This document shows positions 63,720-64,000 of a DNA stretch of 64,000 bases, one piece after another (positions within the stretch are counted from its first letter, which is position 1; each line of letters opens with the position of its first letter). The position numbers and the translations under genes were made by a program. The notes under the pieces are model-generated. The model was given only the letters and a program-made list of their open reading frames with translations, had not been told where the DNA came from and searched no databases. The stretch is from Phycisphaeraceae bacterium. GTDB taxonomy: Bacteria > Planctomycetota > Phycisphaerae > Phycisphaerales > UBA1924. The stretch is taken from the NCBI GenBank assembly GCA_015200025.1, contig CP054186.1:2368001-2432000 (forward strand). The letters run 5' to 3'.

Positions 63720-64000
63720 ATGCGGCAGTTCAAGGACAACGCGGGTCGGACCTGGACGGTGGACATCAACGTCGCCACGCTCAAGCGCGTGCGCGGGCTC
63801 ACGGGCGTCGACCTCATGCAGGTCATCGAGGGGACGCTCATCGAGAAGCTCATCCGCGACCCGGTGCTCTTGTGCGACGTGGTGTACGCCGTGTGCAAGC
63901 CCGAGGCAGACGCCGCCAAGGTCTCCGACGAGGAGTTCGGCAGGGCGATGGCGGGCGACGCGATCGAGGCCGCCACGCAGGCGGTGCTGGACGAACTCAT
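63720..64000 (+). CDS. Tail assembly chaperone-like protein (3' partial)
   Basis: Starts at ATG 63720, 15 nt after the tail tube stop, and is open to the window end: MRQFKDNAGRTWTVDINVAT, then L-K-R-V-R-G-L-T-G-V-D-L-M-Q-V-I. Its position directly after the tail tube gene fits a gpG-like tail chaperone. At least 94 residues are visible. The rest of the tail genes would lie beyond the window. Confidence 0.65.
   Translation, partial: MRQFKDNAGRTWTVDINVATLKRVRGLTGVDLMQVIEGTLIEKLIRDPVLLCDVVYAVCKPEADAAKVSDEEFGRAMAGDAIEAATQAVLDEL

Noticed and set aside
1-64000. CRISPR array or cas genes
   Set aside because: No regularly spaced repeats of 25-40 bases and no Cas-like protein were seen on either strand.

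Overview
The window reads as a chromosome segment of a high-GC planctomycete, most likely of the Phycisphaerae type, followed by a large block of foreign DNA. The lineage is inferred from protein content: prepilin-like proteins with the FTL(V/I)E signature, a secreted protein ending in dockerin-like Ca-binding repeats, GlnRS, a fibro-slime protein, and ATP-binding and envelope genes of planctomycete style. No rRNA lies in the window to confirm it.

Region 1 (1-25.4 kb) is native chromosome. It holds housekeeping and envelope genes: glnS, pyrD, an MsbA-like exporter, lgt, tatD, a transglutaminase-like protein, NAD(P)H-hydrate dehydratase, fabI, a MacB-type permease, murA, tRNA-Arg(CCT) and tRNA-Asn(GTT). 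The + strand is strongly G-rich over C whichever way genes point. Several genes have a TANNNT hexamer exactly 6 nt before the start codon, which suggests leaderless mRNAs. A 17-G tract sits in the spacer of a promoter at 6.6 kb.

Region 2 (25.4-38.7 kb) starts just after tRNA-Asn and its terminator and is a defence island. One minus-strand operon from a strong promoter at 37.8 kb reads: single-TRD HsdS, HsdM, two-TRD HsdS, HNH-SAVED effector (Cap5-like), CD-NTase cyclase, an unknown 199-aa protein, HsdR, a M48/YgjP-type metalloprotease and a NucS-like nuclease. A CBASS cyclase/effector pair is thus nested inside a type I restriction-modification operon, with overlapping start and stop codons. 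A small XRE-type regulator with a membrane anchor and a divergent LRAT-fold protein sit at its upstream edge.

Region 3 (38.7-64 kb, running off the window) is a tailed-phage prophage. It opens with a DUF2924 / large serine recombinase / small DNA-binding-like module and a two-gene operon of unknown function. Next come a phage sigma-like factor, a recombination-replication operon (Sak4-like ATPase, DUF669, RusA, helicase, primase-helicase), an inverted TGAAAG iteron array, a ParB-methyltransferase fusion, a minus-strand block of small genes, and the packaging, head and tail operon (terminase, portal, protease-capsid fusion, decoration protein, connectors, tail tube, tail chaperone). A repeated element, GCGCGACA-N15-CAGAGAGGTAYGGG, precedes the recombinase, replication and head operons.
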